A stretch of DNA of 64,000 bases from Streptomyces sp. NRRL F-525 (GCF_000716605.1 NZ_JNXE01000036.1:1-64000), one strand, 5' to 3'. Counted from the first letter of the stretch, positions 51,067 through 60,121 are shown. Notes: generated by a model not told the origin, from the sequence alone. Translations and numbers: made by a program.

Positions 51067-51231
51067 ATGTACGGAAGAGTCGTCGGCGCCGGTACCACCG
51101 GCGCCGGAGGTGCCACGCTGGCCGCGACGGGCCTGTGGATGAACAGCATGGCGATGATGGTGGCGGCGACGACGCTGGTGGCGGCGGGGATGGCGCTGTA
51201 CAAGCTGGCGCCGAGGGCGCGGCGGCGCTGA
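51067..51231 (+). CDS. 54-residue membrane mini-protein
   Basis: Translation begins MYGRVVGAGTTGAGG, then a ~25-residue hydrophobic helix (LWMNSMAMMVAATTLVAAGMAL) and the basic end YKLAPRARRR. The end resembles the hydrophobic-plus-Arg tail of wall-anchored proteins but has no LPxTG. TTTAGGAGAAACG gives an excellent ribosome-binding site. It follows the GT2 gene in the same direction, so it may be a synthase accessory subunit or a separate membrane peptide. Confidence 0.75.
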   Translation: MYGRVVGAGTTGAGGATLAATGLWMNSMAMMVAATTLVAAGMALYKLAPRARRR

Positions 51232-51262
51232 GCCTGTCCGTCCCCGTTACGGATCTCCCGTT

Positions 51263-53131
51263 TCAGGCGTCCTGGTCATCCATGCCGGCCAGCACGAGGG
51301 GGAGCCGGTCCGCCCCGCCCTCGGTGAGGCGGACCGGGACGCCCCAGTCCTGCTGGTGGACATGGCAGGCGGGGTATTCGTTGGACGGGTCGTCATCGCA
51401 GGAGGCGGCCATCGCGGAGACGTGCAACACGCCTTCCGCCACGGCCGAGTTGAGGGCCAGGGTGCGGTTCAGGTCCGTGCCCGCGCCCTCACCGCCGACG
51501 AGCAGCTCGGGCGGGGTCGCGGAGACGAGGAGCCGGGTCGAGGGGCCGTAGCGCGTGTCGAGCTTCTGCCCGGCCGGGGCCTGGAAGATGACGTCCAACT
51601 TCAGCTCGCCGGGGGCGACTTCGGTGGCCGCGCGCCGGGTGCGATGGGCGACGGACTCGACGCGTACGGCCTCTTCCGGGAGGCGCAGGCGGGTCAGCCG
51701 GTGCCGGGCGGACTCGACGACCAGGATGTCGTCGCCGACGAGGACGGCGTCGCTCGGCTCCCTCAAGTCCGTGGCCAGCGTGGTGACTTGACCGGTCGCG
51801 GGGTCGTAACGGCGCAGGGCGTGGTTGTACGTGTCGCTGATCGCGACCGAGCCGTCCGGGAGCGCGGTGACGCCCAACGGGTGCTGGAGCAGCGCCTGTT
51901 CGGCGGATCCGTCACGGTGCCCGAAGTCGAAGAGTCCGGTACCTACGGCGGTGTGGACGGCGCCGTCAAGATCCACCCAGCGCAGGGCGGACGTCTCGGA
52001 GTCGGCCAGCCACAGCCGGTCGGCGGTCGCGGCGAGCCCGGAGGGCTGGGCGAACCAGGCCTCGGGTCCGGGTCCGTCGACGAGGCCTTCGTTGGTGGTA
52101 CCGGCGGTGACGGCGACGGTGGGGTCGGCGGGGTGAGTGGGGTCGGTGGAGTCTGCGGCGGGGTCGTAGGCCCAGAGTTGATGCACGCCCGCCATGGCGA
52201 TCCACACCTTGCCCTGCCACCAGGCCACGTCCCAGGGGGACGAGAGGCTGACCTCGCGGGCGGGGCCGGAGGTGGGCTCGCCCTGCATCCACTGGCGGCC
52301 CGTGCCCGCGAGGGTGGTGACGGTGCCGGTGGTGAGGTCGAGTCGTCGTAGCGCGTGGTTCACGGTGTCGGCGACGACGACGGAACCGTCGTCGAGGAGG
52401 GCGAGGCCCTGAGGTTCGTTGAAGGTGGCGGAGTCGGCCGAACCGTCGTGAAGACCGCGCGCCCCGGACCCGATCCGCCGTACGACCGTCTCGCCGTCAG
52501 CCGCCAACTCGACCAGCTGGTGCCGGGTGGTGTCGCTGACGAGGAAGGTGCCGGAGGGCAGGGCGAGCACCTTCCCCGGGAAGCGCAGCACGGTCGGCTC
52601 CGGCTCGGGTGCGACGTACGGCCCGTCGCCGCGCCGGAGGGTCCCCTTCGCGGCGTGCTCGGTCTCCAGCTCCTCCACCAACCGCTCGATGGCGTGCGCG
52701 TGGCCCTCGCCCGCGTGCTGTGCGACGACGTAACCCTCAGGGTCGATGACGACGAGCGTCGGCCAGGCGCGGACGGCGTACTGCTTCCAGGTCGCCAACT
52801 CCGGGTCGTCCAGCACCGGATGCTCGACGCCGTACCGCTCGACCGCGTCCACGACCGCCTGGTGCTCGGCCTCGTGCACGAACTTCGGCGAGTGCACGCC
52901 GATGATCACGACCGTGTCCCGGTGCTTCTCCTCCAACTCCCGCAGCTCGTCGAGGACATGCAGGCAGTTGATGCAGCAGAAGGTCCAGAAATCCAGGATG
53001 ACGATGCGTCCCCGCAGGTCGGCGAGGCTGTACTGCTTCTCACCCGTGTTCAGCCAGCCACCCTTGCCGGTGAGCTGGGGGGCGCGGACGCGGGCGCGTC
53101 GGGAGGTGCGGGGCGAGGATGCGTCGGTCAT
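51263..53131 (-). CDS. Thioredoxin-like + NHL-repeat protein (NHLRC2-like)
   Basis: 622 residues. The N-terminal thioredoxin/TlpA-like domain has active-site-like FWTFCCINCLHVLDELR and a cis-Pro region RAWPTLVVID. An NHL-repeat beta-propeller with repeats such as FNEPQGLALLDDGSVVVADTVNHALRRLD follows, then a C-terminal beta domain. This is the order of animal NHLRC2 and its bacterial homologues. No signal peptide, so probably cytosolic; reductase or peptide-binding role unproven. Confidence 0.9.
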   Translation of the reverse strand: MTDASSPRTSRRARVRAPQLTGKGGWLNTGEKQYSLADLRGRIVILDFWTFCCINCLHVLDELRELEEKHRDTVVIIGVHSPKFVHEAEHQAVVDAVERYGVEHPVLDDPELATWKQYAVRAWPTLVVIDPEGYVVAQHAGEGHAHAIERLVEELETEHAAKGTLRRGDGPYVAPEPEPTVLRFPGKVLALPSGTFLVSDTTRHQLVELAADGETVVRRIGSGARGLHDGSADSATFNEPQGLALLDDGSVVVADTVNHALRRLDLTTGTVTTLAGTGRQWMQGEPTSGPAREVSLSSPWDVAWWQGKVWIAMAGVHQLWAYDPAADSTDPTHPADPTVAVTAGTTNEGLVDGPGPEAWFAQPSGLAATADRLWLADSETSALRWVDLDGAVHTAVGTGLFDFGHRDGSAEQALLQHPLGVTALPDGSVAISDTYNHALRRYDPATGQVTTLATDLREPSDAVLVGDDILVVESARHRLTRLRLPEEAVRVESVAHRTRRAATEVAPGELKLDVIFQAPAGQKLDTRYGPSTRLLVSATPPELLVGGEGAGTDLNRTLALNSAVAEGVLHVSAMAASCDDDPSNEYPACHVHQQDWGVPVRLTEGGADRLPLVLAGMDDQDA

Positions 53132-53196
53132 GGATCAAGGGTGCCACCGTCGGCTCGCCCTACGACACGGCCGTCGCGGCCGGCTCCGCGGCCGGG

Positions 53197-53994
53197 TCAG
53201 CCCGGCTTGACCGCCAGCGTCGCGAAATAGTGCGACATGTATTGAGCGGACGCGTCGGACTGGTGCGGCGCTTCCGCGAAGCCGGTGAGGAAGAACCCCG
53301 CGGCGAGTTGGCCGCCGATCTGGTCGGTGAGGGTGTGGCTGTATTCAAGAGGGGCATCCGCGCCGAACTTCGTGGCGCGTTCCTCGGCGGAGTACTGCGT
53401 GACATCGCTGTAGGGCAGCTTGTGCACGACGATCAGCTCGCCGCGCTCGTCGAGCGCCTCGGGGTCGAACAAGTACGCATCAGGGTTGAGGAAGCCCGCG
53501 AGCAGAGTTCCGCCCGGTCGCAGGACGCGGAAGCACTCGCGCCACACCGGTGCCAGGTCCGGTACGAAGACGTTGGAGACCGGATGGAATACGACGTCGA
53601 ATGTGGCGTCGCCGAAGGCGCCGAGGTCGCGCATGTCGCCCAGGACGGTGTGCAGTTCGAGTCCGTCGCGCGCCGCCACCATCCGGTCCTGGCCGAGCTG
53701 GCGGGGTGAGTTGTCGAATACGGTGACCCGCGCCCCCGCGGCGGCGAGGATCGGACCCTGCTGGCCACCGCCGGAGGCCAGGCACAACACGTCCTTGCCG
53801 GTCAGGTCCGCCGGCAGCCAGGAGCGGTCGACCGGCTCATGCCCGATGAGAACGACCGACCAGTCGCCCATGCAGGCGCGCTCGACGTCCTCAGCACTCA
53901 CCGGCCTCGACCACTCGTTGCCCTCTTGGACGTACTTGTCCCAGGATGCCCGATTGTGGGCAACGGGGTCGACACCACTGTCCTGCACGTTCAA
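53197..53994 (-). CDS. SAM-dependent methyltransferase
   Basis: 265 residues with a class I methyltransferase core: motif I VLCLASGGGQQGPILAAAG, acidic VFDNSP, motif post-I LELHTVLGDMRDLGAFGDA and GGTLLAGFLNPD. Similar proteins are annotated as generic methyltransferases in Gram-positive bacteria. ATG at 53994. It sits beside the second WhiJ-type set without obvious linkage. Confidence 0.88.
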   Translation of the reverse strand: MNVQDSGVDPVAHNRASWDKYVQEGNEWSRPVSAEDVERACMGDWSVVLIGHEPVDRSWLPADLTGKDVLCLASGGGQQGPILAAAGARVTVFDNSPRQLGQDRMVAARDGLELHTVLGDMRDLGAFGDATFDVVFHPVSNVFVPDLAPVWRECFRVLRPGGTLLAGFLNPDAYLFDPEALDERGELIVVHKLPYSDVTQYSAEERATKFGADAPLEYSHTLTDQIGGQLAAGFFLTGFAEAPHQSDASAQYMSHYFATLAVKPG

Positions 53995-54095
53995 CTCCCT
54001 GCTACTGCCGAGCAGACACCTGCGGTACTGAGAGTCCGGTGCCGCCAGCCAACACGATCGCGGAGTGCGGGCTCAACGGAATTAGCGGGCAGAAC

Positions 54096-54545
54096 TCAAT
54101 CGTCACCGGTCGGGAGGTCACGGCCGGCCAGCTCTGCGGGCAGGTCGAACCACACCCCCTTGCCCTCCGGGTGCGATTGCCCGCCGTACGGGATGTCCGG
54201 GCCGTGCCCCCAACGGCCCTCGGTGACGGCGTCCACCAGGTACAGCCCCCGGCCACCGCCTCGCTCATCTGGTTCAGCCGTCAACTCCCTTATCACCGGC
54301 GGGTTTTCGTCCCCGTCGTACACCACGACCCGCAACCGCTCCTCCTCCACCGCCAGCCACAGCACCGTGCCGTCACCGCCCTTCGCATGGACACAGGCGT
54401 TGGTGACGAGTTCCGAGGTGCAGAGGATCGCGTCGTCGACCAGGGCGCGGTCCAGCTCCAGCGTGCGCAGGACGGTGGCGACGAAGTCGCGGGCGATGTG
54501 GGGGGAGGTGTCGAGGGGTGGGCAGATGAGGGTGTATGAGGGCAT
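54096..54545 (-). CDS. RsbW-like ATP-binding protein, second set
   Basis: 149 residues with a HATPase_c_2 fold: N-box AILCTSELVTNACVHAKG, VVVYDGDENPP and GGGRGLYLVDAV. Head-to-head with the XRE/DUF397 pair at 54775, the same arrangement as at 25-27 kb. Possible anti-sigma kinase or partner of the WhiJ-type regulator. Confidence 0.87.
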   Translation of the reverse strand: MPSYTLICPPLDTSPHIARDFVATVLRTLELDRALVDDAILCTSELVTNACVHAKGGDGTVLWLAVEEERLRVVVYDGDENPPVIRELTAEPDERGGGRGLYLVDAVTEGRWGHGPDIPYGGQSHPEGKGVWFDLPAELAGRDLPTGDD

Positions 54546-54774
54546 GGGGCATCAACTCCGGTGAGGTGATGGGGGTTTGCGTGATCCCGGGCTCGTTGCT
54601 GTCCGGCGCCCCGGTGTCGACGGTCGGGGTGGCGCGTCCAACGGGCGTTGGGCGTGCGGGAGTTGCGGATGGGTGACCGTATTGGCACCCTCCGTGAGGT
54701 ACGTTACGACCATAGCGACTCAGCCTGATACGCACCAACCGTTCAAGGAAAGTGCACCGAACGAGGAGACCTCC

Positions 54775-55620
54775 ATGCCGCCGAGGGCGAACCCCACCGC
54801 ACGCCAAGGGCGACTCGGCGCCGAACTACGCAAGCTGCGCGAGGCGACGGGCATCGAGTCGCGGGACGCCGCCGCCTTCCTCGGCGTGAACCAGACCCAG
54901 ATCAGCCACATCGAATCTGGGCGGTTCGGAATCGGCGAGCAACGGCTGCGCGGACTGGCCAGGTTCTACAAATGCGACGACAGCCAACTCATCGACGCAT
55001 TGGTCGAGATGGCGACGCCGCGGTCCAAGGGCTGGTGGGAGGAGTACCGCGGCGTGCTGCCGCCCAAGGCACTCGACCTCGCCGAGTTGGAACACCACGC
55101 CTTGTACGTCCGCGTGTTCCACATGGTGCACATCCCGGGAGTTCTCCAGACCGAGGAACATGTACGCGCAGTCTCGATGTTCGCCGCGCCGAGTCTCACG
55201 GAGGAAGAGTGCGAGACCCGCGTCGCGTTCCGGATGCGCCGTCAGCAGGTCATCGCTTTGGGGACGCCGTACGACGTGATCGTCCACGAAGCCGCACTAC
55301 GGATGCGGGTGGGCGGCTCCAAGGTAGCTCGCGCCCAACTCGACCATCTTCTTGAGGCATCCGACCGGAAGTCGGTCACTCTTCGCGTCATCCCCTTCGC
55401 TGCCGAGGGGTTCGCGGGGGCGGAATTTTCCATGCAGTACGTTGGCGGCGTCATTCCACAACTCGACACCGTGCAGATTGACGCGCCCCATGGCGCCGAG
55501 TTCATCGATGCCCCAGCGCGCCTTAGCCGCTACCGAACCTGGGGCGAGAGCATCGACAAGGCAGCTCTCCCGCAGGAGGCTTCCCTCGACCTCATCCGCC
55601 GTATCGCCCAGGAATTCTGA
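54775..55620 (+). CDS. XRE-DUF5753 regulator (WhiJ-type), second set
   Basis: 281 residues. XRE helix-turn-helix (LRKLREATGIESRDAAAFLG, TQISHIESGRFGIGEQRLRG) and DUF5753 domain (SKGWWEEYRGVLPPKALDLAE, MVHIPGVLQTEEHVRAVSMF, GAEFIDAPARLSRYR). Clearly paralogous to the 25.5-26.3 kb regulator; both start with P-R-x-x-P-T-A-R-Q. GAGGAGACC precedes the ATG. Followed after 10 bp by its DUF397 partner. Confidence 0.9.
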   Translation: MPPRANPTARQGRLGAELRKLREATGIESRDAAAFLGVNQTQISHIESGRFGIGEQRLRGLARFYKCDDSQLIDALVEMATPRSKGWWEEYRGVLPPKALDLAELEHHALYVRVFHMVHIPGVLQTEEHVRAVSMFAAPSLTEEECETRVAFRMRRQQVIALGTPYDVIVHEAALRMRVGGSKVARAQLDHLLEASDRKSVTLRVIPFAAEGFAGAEFSMQYVGGVIPQLDTVQIDAPHGAEFIDAPARLSRYRTWGESIDKAALPQEASLDLIRRIAQEF

Positions 55621-55630
55621 AGGAACACCC

Positions 55631-55822
55631 GTGTCCGAAGCCCTCCACTGGCAGAAGTCGTCGTACTCCGGAGGAAACGTCGAAACCAGCTGCCTGGAGA
55701 TAGCCACTACCTCCACCGCCCTCCACCTCCGCGAGAGCGACGAACCCGCCACCCTCCTCTCACCCACCCCCACCGCCCTGAACGCCCTGCTCACCGCCCT
55801 GAAGGGTCAGTTCAAGGTGTGA
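55631..55822 (+). CDS. DUF397 protein, second set
   Basis: 63 residues with the DUF397 signature WQKSSYSGGNVETSCLEIA and LHLRESDEPATLLSP. Starts with GTG 10 bp after the XRE stop with GAAGGAACACCC upstream. The last 16 bp overlap the convergent cupin gene. Confidence 0.87.
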   Translation: MSEALHWQKSSYSGGNVETSCLEIATTSTALHLRESDEPATLLSPTPTALNALLTALKGQFKV

Positions 55823-56208
55823 CCCGTCGTCGCGTCCACGTGAGCCGGGATCTCCTCATGCTGGTCGCCGACCGTGAGCGTGCCGGTCGGTTCGAGGACG
55901 AGGATCTCCGACGGGACCGGGGCGAACGGCTTGTGTTCCGTGCCGCGCGGGACCGTGAAGACGGAGCCCTTGGGGAGGACGACCGTGCGTTCGTCTGAGC
56001 CCGCCGACTCCCTTAGGGCGATGTGCAGTTCGCCCTCCAGGACCAGGAAGAACTCGTCGGTGTGGTCGTGGGTGTGCCAGAGGTGTTCGCCCTCGACCTT
56101 GGCGACGCGGACGTCGTAGTCGTTGACGGTGGTGACGATGCGGGGGCTCCACCGGTCCGTGAAGGAGCCGAGGGCGGCGGGGAGGGAGATGGGTTCCGTG
56201 GAGGTCAT
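55807..56208 (-). CDS. Cupin-domain protein
   Basis: 133-residue single cupin with metal-ligand motifs LWHTHDHTDEFFLVLEGEL and VPRGTEHKPFAP. Small cupins of this kind bind metal and sugars or act as dioxygenase-like enzymes; function unknown. 3' overlap of 16 bp with the DUF397 gene. Divergent from the GlxA-type regulator. Confidence 0.87.
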   Translation of the reverse strand: MTSTEPISLPAALGSFTDRWSPRIVTTVNDYDVRVAKVEGEHLWHTHDHTDEFFLVLEGELHIALRESAGSDERTVVLPKGSVFTVPRGTEHKPFAPVPSEILVLEPTGTLTVGDQHEEIPAHVDATTGHTLN

Positions 56209-56260
56209 GGGGTCAGCCTGCGGGGTGTCGGGGCGGCCTCACGAGTGCTAGGAATCGCAC

Positions 56261-57271
56261 ATGCCGCAAGGATCCTCTCAGCGTTTCCCTTCGAAGCCTC
56301 ATCGCGTCGCCGTCATCGTCGACGAGGGCACCAACCCCTTCGAAGTCGGCGTCGCCACCGAGCTGTTCGGGCTGCCGCGGCCCGAACTCGGGCTGCCCGG
56401 GCCGCTGTACGAGGTGCTGGTGTGCACGCCCGCGCGTGAGGTGCGGATGAACCACGGGTTCTTCACCCTCTCCGGGGCGCACGGTCTGGACGCGGTGGAT
56501 ACGGCGGACACGTTGGTCGTGCCGGGGCGGCCCGACAACGTCGTACCGCGCGGGGCCGCCGTTCTCGACGCCATCCGGCGCGCCCACGCGCGCGGGGCCC
56601 GTGTCATGAGCCTCTGCACCGGGAGCTTCGCGCTCGCCGAGGCGGGGTTGCTGGACGGGCGCCGGGCGACCACGCACTGGATGTGGGCCGACCGTTTCCG
56701 CGCCCTGCACCCGCGCGTGCGGCTCGAACCGGACGTCCTCTTCGTGGACGACGGGGACATCCTCACCGCCTCCGGGAGCGCCGCCGCGCTCGACCTCGGA
56801 CTGCATGTCGTACGGCGGGACCATGGCGCCGAGATCGCCAACGCGGTGTCCAGGAGGCTGGTCTTCGCGGCTCACCGGGACGGCGGGCAACGGCAGTTCG
56901 TGGAGCGGCCGTTGCCCGAGGTGCCCGACGAGTCGCTCTCGCCGTTGCTCGCGTGGGCGCAGGAACGGCTGGGGGAGCCGTTGACGGTGGCGGGACTGGC
57001 CGCCCGTGCCGCCGTCTCCCCCGCGACCCTGCACCGGCGCTTCCGGGCGCAGCTGGGGACGACGCCGCTCGCGTGGCTGACCGGGGAGCGGGTGGCGCTG
57101 GCCTGCCGGTTGATCGAGCGCGGGGAGGAACGGCTGGACGTGGTCGCGGCGCGGTGCGGTCTGGGCACCGGGGCGAACCTGCGCGTACGGCTGCGGAGGG
57201 AGACCGGATTGAGCCCGTCGGCCTATCGGCGGCGTTTCGGACCCGCTGCCGGGGAAGCCGTAATGTCATGA
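56261..57271 (+). CDS. GlxA-type AraC regulator
   Basis: 336 residues: an N-terminal DJ-1/PfpI-like domain (RVAVIVDEGTNPFEVGVATELFG, MSLCTGSFALAEAGLLDG) and a C-terminal AraC domain (LTVAGLAARAAVSPATLHRRFR, RLDVVAARCGLGTGANLRVRL). GlxA-family regulators control detoxification or catabolic genes. The TGA overlaps the ATG of the LURP-one gene (ATGA), indicating translational coupling. Confidence 0.9.
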   Translation: MPQGSSQRFPSKPHRVAVIVDEGTNPFEVGVATELFGLPRPELGLPGPLYEVLVCTPAREVRMNHGFFTLSGAHGLDAVDTADTLVVPGRPDNVVPRGAAVLDAIRRAHARGARVMSLCTGSFALAEAGLLDGRRATTHWMWADRFRALHPRVRLEPDVLFVDDGDILTASGSAAALDLGLHVVRRDHGAEIANAVSRRLVFAAHRDGGQRQFVERPLPEVPDESLSPLLAWAQERLGEPLTVAGLAARAAVSPATLHRRFRAQLGTTPLAWLTGERVALACRLIERGEERLDVVAARCGLGTGANLRVRLRRETGLSPSAYRRRFGPAAGEAVMS

Positions 57272-57759
57272 GATTCCTCGTACGCGATCGGATCCTCGGC
57301 TTCGGTGAGGATTACTGGATCGAGGACCAGAACGGCAACAAGGTGTTCCTGGTCGACGGCAAGGCCATGCGCATCCGGGACACCTTCGAGCTGAAGGACA
57401 CGCACGGGCGCGTGCTCATCGACATCCACAAGAAGATGCTCGCCCTGCGCGACACGATGGTCATCGAACGGGACGGTGAGCCCCTGGCGACCATCAAGCA
57501 CAAGCGGTTCTCCCTGCTGCGCAACCACTACAAGGTGTCCCTGGTCGACGGCACCGAACTCGACGTCAGCGGCAAGATCCTCGACCGCGAGTTCGGCGTC
57601 GACTACGACGGCGAGCTGCTGGCGCAGATCTCCCGCCGCTGGCTGCACATCCGGGAGACCTACGGCGTCGACATCGTCCGCGACGACGCGGACGCGGCGC
57701 TGCTGATCGCGGTGGCGGTCTGCGTGATCCACCTGGCGGAGAAGGAACGGGAGGACTAA
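57268..57759 (+). CDS. LURP-one-related (scramblase-like) protein
   Basis: 163 residues with the Tubby/LURP-one fold pattern (MRFLVRDRILGFGEDYWIEDQ, RDTFELKDTHGRVLIDIHKKMLALRDTMVI, HYKVSLVDGTELDVSGKILDREF). Such proteins are cytosolic phospholipid-binding-like barrels of unknown bacterial role. Start overlaps the GlxA gene stop. The stop overlaps by 3 bp the end of the split membrane-protein gene on the other strand. Confidence 0.88.
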   Translation: MRFLVRDRILGFGEDYWIEDQNGNKVFLVDGKAMRIRDTFELKDTHGRVLIDIHKKMLALRDTMVIERDGEPLATIKHKRFSLLRNHYKVSLVDGTELDVSGKILDREFGVDYDGELLAQISRRWLHIRETYGVDIVRDDADAALLIAVAVCVIHLAEKERED

Positions 57760-58289
57760 CTCAGTTCCTGGTCGGCGGCCGTACGGGCACGAGCGCGTGC
57801 CCGGCGGCGCTCCTTCAGGCGGTCCCCGAAGTAGCCGCCCACGACGAACAGCGCGCCGAAAACCGCGCTGGCCGTCCAGCTGGGAGGGTCGTCCTGAATC
57901 CTGCCCACGAGCCAGACGAACACCGTCGCCGGGCCCCACGCGAGGAGCATGTCGGCGAGTACTGCGCGCGGCCGGGCGGTCGACCAGGAGTCGCGAGGCG
58001 CGGTGTCGTAGCCGACACGGGAGTAGTGGGCCTGACGGCGGCGTTCGAGGCGCAGGAACGCCCAGAACAGCAGCCACGCGCACGTGCCGACGAGGATCGC
58101 CCGGAACGGCGCGAAGGCCAGGCCGACGGGTATCGCGACGAGCAGCGCGGCCGCCGTGGCGCAGCCCGTCGGCTACCGGGCGGCGAACGCCTGAGGTGCG
58201 GGTGGAGGGTTCGCTCCGCCCAGGCCGCGGTCGATGGCCAGGAAGGCGCGCTCAAGTGCGGCCAGGGTCCGGTCCGTTCTGGCGCTCAC
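57756..58289 (-). pseudogene. Four-helix membrane protein split by an in-frame TAG
   Basis: Reading minus from GTG 58289 (its GTGA overlaps the nitrilase stop) gives 38 residues ending PPPAPQAFAAR, then TAG at 58175-58173. The same frame then continues for 138 codons with four membrane helices (AAALLVAIPVGLAF, AILVGTCAWLLFWAF, MLLAWGPATVFVWLVG, AVFGALFVVGGYFG) and a basic tail. One base change (TAG from CAG or TGG) would restore a 177-residue protein. Either a recent nonsense mutation, a sequencing error, or readthrough. An ATG at 57950 would give only a 64-residue product. Confidence 0.7.
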
Positions 58290-59086
58290 CGCGTGCGACG
58301 CGGACGTTCCAACCCCAGTACCCGGTCCTTCAGCGCCGGGAACTGTTCCCGCGTCACCGCGACCTTTCCGGGGTCGAACTCCACCGTGAGGATCTCCTCC
58401 CCCGCTCCCGCCTCCGCGAGGACCTCGCCCCAGGGGTCGACCACGATCGAGTGACCGGCCTGGGGAACTCCGGCGTGCGTACCGGCCGTTCCACAGGCGA
58501 GGACGAAGGACTGGTTCTCGACCGCCCGGGCCTGGGCGAGGAGGGTCCAGTGGGAGCGGCGGCGTTCGGGCCAGCCCGCGGGGAGGACCAGGGTCTCGGC
58601 GCCGGCGTCGACGAGGCCGCGGAAGAGTTCGGGGAAGCGGAGGTCGTAGCAGGTGGCAAGACCGAGAATCGTGTCGGGGAGACGGACCGTCATCAGTTCG
58701 CTGCCCGCGGCCATCAGTACGGCCTCGCCCTTGTCGAAGCCGAAGCGGTGGATCTTGCGGTAGGCGGCGGCCAGTTCACCGGAGGGGGAGAAGACGAGGG
58801 ATGTGTTGTAGAGGGGGCCATCAGGGTCACGTTCGGGGATCGAGCCCGCGTGCAGCCACACGCCCGCGTCGCTCGCCGCCTTGGCCATCGCCTCGTAGGT
58901 CGGGCCTTCCAACGGCTCCGCCTCCTCGGCGAACCGCTCGTAGGCGAACGCACCGGTCGTCCACAGCTCCGGCAGGACGACGAGGTCGGCACCGGCTTGG
59001 TCGCGGACGAGGGACGCCATCCGAACCCGGCGGGATTCGACTGATTCGCCCTCTTCTACGGCGATCTGGATGAGGGAGGCGCGCAC
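58286..59086 (-). CDS. Nitrilase-family carbon-nitrogen hydrolase
   Basis: 266 residues with the complete Glu-Lys-Cys triad context: VVLPELWTTG, YRKIHRFGFDKG and LATCYDLRFPELFRGL. Most similar in style to NIT2/omega-amidase-like actinobacterial members that hydrolyse small amides. GTG at 59086 is chosen by family N-terminus (RASLIQIAVEEGES). The stop overlaps the GTG of the downstream split membrane gene. Confidence 0.92.
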   Translation of the reverse strand: MRASLIQIAVEEGESVESRRVRMASLVRDQAGADLVVLPELWTTGAFAYERFAEEAEPLEGPTYEAMAKAASDAGVWLHAGSIPERDPDGPLYNTSLVFSPSGELAAAYRKIHRFGFDKGEAVLMAAGSELMTVRLPDTILGLATCYDLRFPELFRGLVDAGAETLVLPAGWPERRRSHWTLLAQARAVENQSFVLACGTAGTHAGVPQAGHSIVVDPWGEVLAEAGAGEEILTVEFDPGKVAVTREQFPALKDRVLGLERPRRTR

Positions 59087-59265
59087 ACTACCACCGTCCT
59101 GGCATTCGAGCCGTTCACACGGGCCTACGATCGTCACACGAAAGCACTGCCGGGGTGCCTCACAGCAGCGTAACTTAGCGTTCCAAGACACCCGCCGACA
59201 GCCACCTCCCGCTGGCAACGCCGCCCGCCACCCGACCTGTACCGACCGCCGAGGGGTCCCGTTCC

Positions 59266-60090
59266 GTGAGTCTGCATCCCACTCTCCAGCCCTACGCCGA
59301 CGCCTGGACCCACTCCATCGACGCGATATCCGAGCTGGTCACCCCGCTCGCGGAGGGAGAGTGGAACCGGCGAACGCCGTGCCCGGGCTGGTCGGTGCGT
59401 GACGTGGTCTCCCATGTCATCGGGCTGGACAACGAGATGCTCGGCGACCCGCGCCCCATCCACACCCTCCCGCGCGACCTCTACCACGTCACCAACGAAC
59501 ACCAGCGGTACATGGAGATGCAGGTCGACGTACGACGCCACCACACGGCGCCGGAGATGACGTCGGAGCTGGAGTACACGATCATCCGCCGCAACCGCCA
59601 GCTGCGGAACGAGTCGCGCGACCCCGGCACGAAGGTGCGCGGCCACGTCAGCACCGAGGTCACGCTCGAAGAGTCGATGCGGAACCACGCGTTCAACGTG
59701 TGGGTGCACGAGCAGGACCTGCGCGCCGCCCTCGGCCGCCCCGGGAACCTGGACTCACCCGGCGCGCACATCGCCCGTGACGTGCTCCTCGCCGCGCTCC
59801 CGAAGGTCGTCGCCGACGACTCGGGCGCCCCGCGCAGTTCGGCGGTCGTCTTCGACGTGCACGGCCCGATCGAGTTCCTCCGTACGATCCGCGTCGACAT
59901 CCAGGGCCGCGGCACCCTGGAGACGGCCCCCGCGCTCGGCCCCGCCGCGACCCTCATCCTCGACTGGGAGACGTACGTCCGGCTGGCCTGCGGGCGGGTC
60001 ACCGTCGACTCGGTGTCGGACAAGGTCAAGGCGGACGGCGATCCGGAGCTGTCGGCTTCGATACTGCGGAACTTCGCCGTCACCAAGTAG
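59266..60090 (+). CDS. Mycothiol-dependent maleylpyruvate-isomerase-type protein
   Basis: 274 residues of the DinB/MDMPI superfamily. N-terminal four-helix metal-binding domain (LAEGEWNRRTPCPGWSVRDVVSHVIGLDNEML, VTLEESMRNHAFNVWVHEQDLRAAL with the His ligands) plus a C-terminal SCP2-like domain (LRTIRVDIQ, ILDWETYVRLACGRV). Members catalyse mycothiol-dependent isomerisation or conjugation. GTG at 59266. Confidence 0.88.
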   Translation: MSLHPTLQPYADAWTHSIDAISELVTPLAEGEWNRRTPCPGWSVRDVVSHVIGLDNEMLGDPRPIHTLPRDLYHVTNEHQRYMEMQVDVRRHHTAPEMTSELEYTIIRRNRQLRNESRDPGTKVRGHVSTEVTLEESMRNHAFNVWVHEQDLRAALGRPGNLDSPGAHIARDVLLAALPKVVADDSGAPRSSAVVFDVHGPIEFLRTIRVDIQGRGTLETAPALGPAATLILDWETYVRLACGRVTVDSVSDKVKADGDPELSASILRNFAVTK

Positions 60091-60121
60091 CGGTCTCCAA
60101 GCAGCGGTCTCCAAGTAGCGG
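60084..60121. repeat. 14-bp tandem repeat spanning a stop codon
   Basis: CAAGTAGCGGTCTC is followed by CAAGCAGCGGTCTC and CAAGTAGCGG. The unit begins at the last codons of the 59266-60090 gene, so its TAG stop lies inside the first repeat. Confidence 0.8.
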
